Shown one piece after another: positions 6,128 through 6,804 of a stretch of DNA of 6,804 bases; positions within the stretch are counted from its first letter, which is position 1, and each line of letters begins with the position of its first letter. Both the position numbers and the translations under genes were made by a program. Source of the stretch: an uncultured Gammaproteobacteria bacterium (GTDB taxonomy: Bacteria; Pseudomonadota; Gammaproteobacteria; Coxiellales; Coxiellaceae); assembly GCA_903870185.1 (NCBI GenBank), contig CAIQCE010000017.1, positions 1-6,804 on the forward strand. Direction: 5' to 3'. The notes beneath the pieces were generated by a model that saw nothing but the letters and a program-made list of their open reading frames with translations, was not told the DNA's origin and made no database searches.

Positions 6128-6720
6128 TGCCCTATATACTCGTACTTTACTACAGCCGATATGGCGCCACTGCTAAAATGGCTCAAGAAGTCGCGCATGG
6201 TGTCGAAAGTATCGCTGGAATTGAAGCTCGAGTTCGAACTGTTCCCAGCGTCTCAGCCACCACGGAGGCGACTGAAAACAGTATTCCTTCTGAAGGCCCC
6301 CCTTATGTCACCCTCGATGATCTTAAAGATTGCGCGGGTCTCGCCTTGGGCAGCCCCACCCGATTTGGGAATATGGCCGCTCCTATGAAATATTTCTGGG
6401 ATTCTACAGCAGGCCTTTGGATGTCAGGTGCCCTAATCTCTAAGCCTGCAGGATGCTTTACTTCGACTGCCAGCATGCATGGAGGACAAGAAACCACTCT
6501 GCTCAGCATGATGTTCCCCTTAATTCATCATGGAGCCCTCATTGTCGGTGTTCCTTATAGCGAACCTGAGCTCACTCAAACCCAAAGTGGCGGAACCCCC
6601 TATGGGCCGAGCCATACAGCAGGACCTGAAAGCAACCGACCTTTAACGGAAGATGAAATTAAAATCTGCAGAGCCCTAGGCAAACGGTTGGCACAGATAG
6701 CATTGAAGTTAGGGACATAG
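6127..6720 (+). CDS. wrbA: NAD(P)H:quinone oxidoreductase WrbA
   Basis: This 197-residue flavodoxin-like FMN protein is of the WrbA family, which reduces quinones by two electrons with NAD(P)H and is thought to protect against redox cycling. The FMN-phosphate loop is visible as YYSRYGATAKMAQEV (8-22), then GSPTRFGNMAAPMKYFWDST (75-94), the FTSTASMHGGQET loop (111-123), HHG at 134-136 and GGTPYGPSHTAG (155-166). Length matches E. coli WrbA (198). It starts in a TAATG overlap with arsC, with GGAG eight bases upstream. The linked yihY-arsC-wrbA set is also seen, from memory, in Pseudomonas aeruginosa (PA0949-PA0951). The protein ends in LKLGT, close to the LKLNG of E. coli, although its TAG stop is also the first three bases of the terminal inverted repeat. 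Confidence 0.95.
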   Translation: MPYILVLYYSRYGATAKMAQEVAHGVESIAGIEARVRTVPSVSATTEATENSIPSEGPPYVTLDDLKDCAGLALGSPTRFGNMAAPMKYFWDSTAGLWMSGALISKPAGCFTSTASMHGGQETTLLSMMFPLIHHGALIVGVPYSEPELTQTQSGGTPYGPSHTAGPESNRPLTEDEIKICRALGKRLAQIALKLGT

Positions 6721-6804
6721 GGGACGTACGTAAGTTGTCAACTTACGGGCTCTAAATTAGAAATCAGAGAAATACGTAAGTTGACAACTTACGTACGTCC
6801 CCTA
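6718..6804. repeat. Inverted pair of palindromic repeats (REPIN/BIME-like)
   Basis: The 30 bases at 6718-6747 are the exact reverse complement of 6775-6804, with a 27-base spacer. Each arm contains its own perfect palindrome: CGTAAGTTG-T-CAACTTACG at 6729-6747 and CGTAAGTTG-A-CAACTTACG at 6775-6793. Each is preceded on its outer side by TAGGGGACGTA or its complement. Two palindromes with a short conserved foot, in opposite orientation, is the architecture of a REPIN or BIME, normally mobilised by a RAYT (IS200-like Y1) transposase; none is in this window. The structure could also act as a transcription terminator or mRNA stabiliser for arsC-wrbA. The window ends exactly at the arm, so it may extend further. 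Confidence 0.85.

Noticed and set aside
6161..6509. Frames 6161-6388 (+) and 6303-6509 (-) within wrbA
   Set aside because: WrbA motifs run without interruption in the main frame; these are shadows.
6718..6804. CRISPR repeats or transposon ends
   Set aside because: Only one inverted pair, with a 27-base spacer and no direct-repeat array, no cas gene and no room for a transposase; the REPIN/BIME layout fits better.

Overview
The window looks like chromosomal DNA from a gammaproteobacterium of moderate to low GC, probably of the Legionellales/Coxiellaceae type. Three things point that way: a conserved yihY / arsC(yfgD) / wrbA neighbourhood also known from Pseudomonas and relatives, long Ala/Ser/Pro-rich proteins of no recognised family, and a decayed gene whose sequence resembles a C-terminal module I associate from memory with Legionella-type proteins. 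The taxon is an inference.

Layout. Positions 1-200 are AT-rich, with no convincing gene and one perfect 12-bp hairpin. Positions 201-556 (+) hold a frameshifted, start-less gene remnant. Positions 541-620 (-) hold an 80-bp decayed fragment of the yihY gene, whose intact copy lies 3.7 kb away in the same orientation. Between the two yihY copies sits a two-gene operon on the minus strand. The first gene (4008-2386) encodes a 540-aa soluble protein with one TPR-like motif, a Gly/Ser/Ala-rich linker and a C-terminal coiled coil. The second (2373-622) encodes a 583-aa protein with an N-terminal two-helix membrane hairpin, four degenerate repeats of about 45-65 residues rich in Ala and Pro, and a long disordered tail ending in AAK repeats. 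I recognise no family for either.

Positions 4009-4235 are a spacer that must carry the operon's promoter. Next, on the minus strand, come yihY (4236-5051) and a LysE/ArgO-family amino-acid exporter (5060-5704), which form a tight operon. Diverging from them on the plus strand are arsC of the YfgD type (5777-6127) and wrbA (6127-6720), overlapping by one base and driven by a recognisable sigma70-type promoter at 5726-5754. The window ends in a perfect 30-bp inverted-repeat pair built from palindromes (6718-6804), the layout of a REPIN/BIME. Its first three bases are the wrbA stop codon.

How they fit. The right half (4.2-6.7 kb) is ordinary conserved housekeeping DNA: membrane protein, exporter, thiol reductase and flavin quinone reductase. 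The left half (0.2-4.0 kb) looks like accessory, rearranged DNA: an intact operon of two unknown proteins bracketed by direct copies of part of yihY and next to a dead gene. The operon is the best candidate for something undescribed. Its membrane-hairpin plus soluble TPR/coiled-coil pairing fits either a membrane scaffold with its partner or a pair of secreted host-interaction proteins, and sequence alone does not decide between them. Three annotated-looking starts should move to downstream ATGs: the 540-aa protein to 4008, yihY to 5051 and arsC to 5777.
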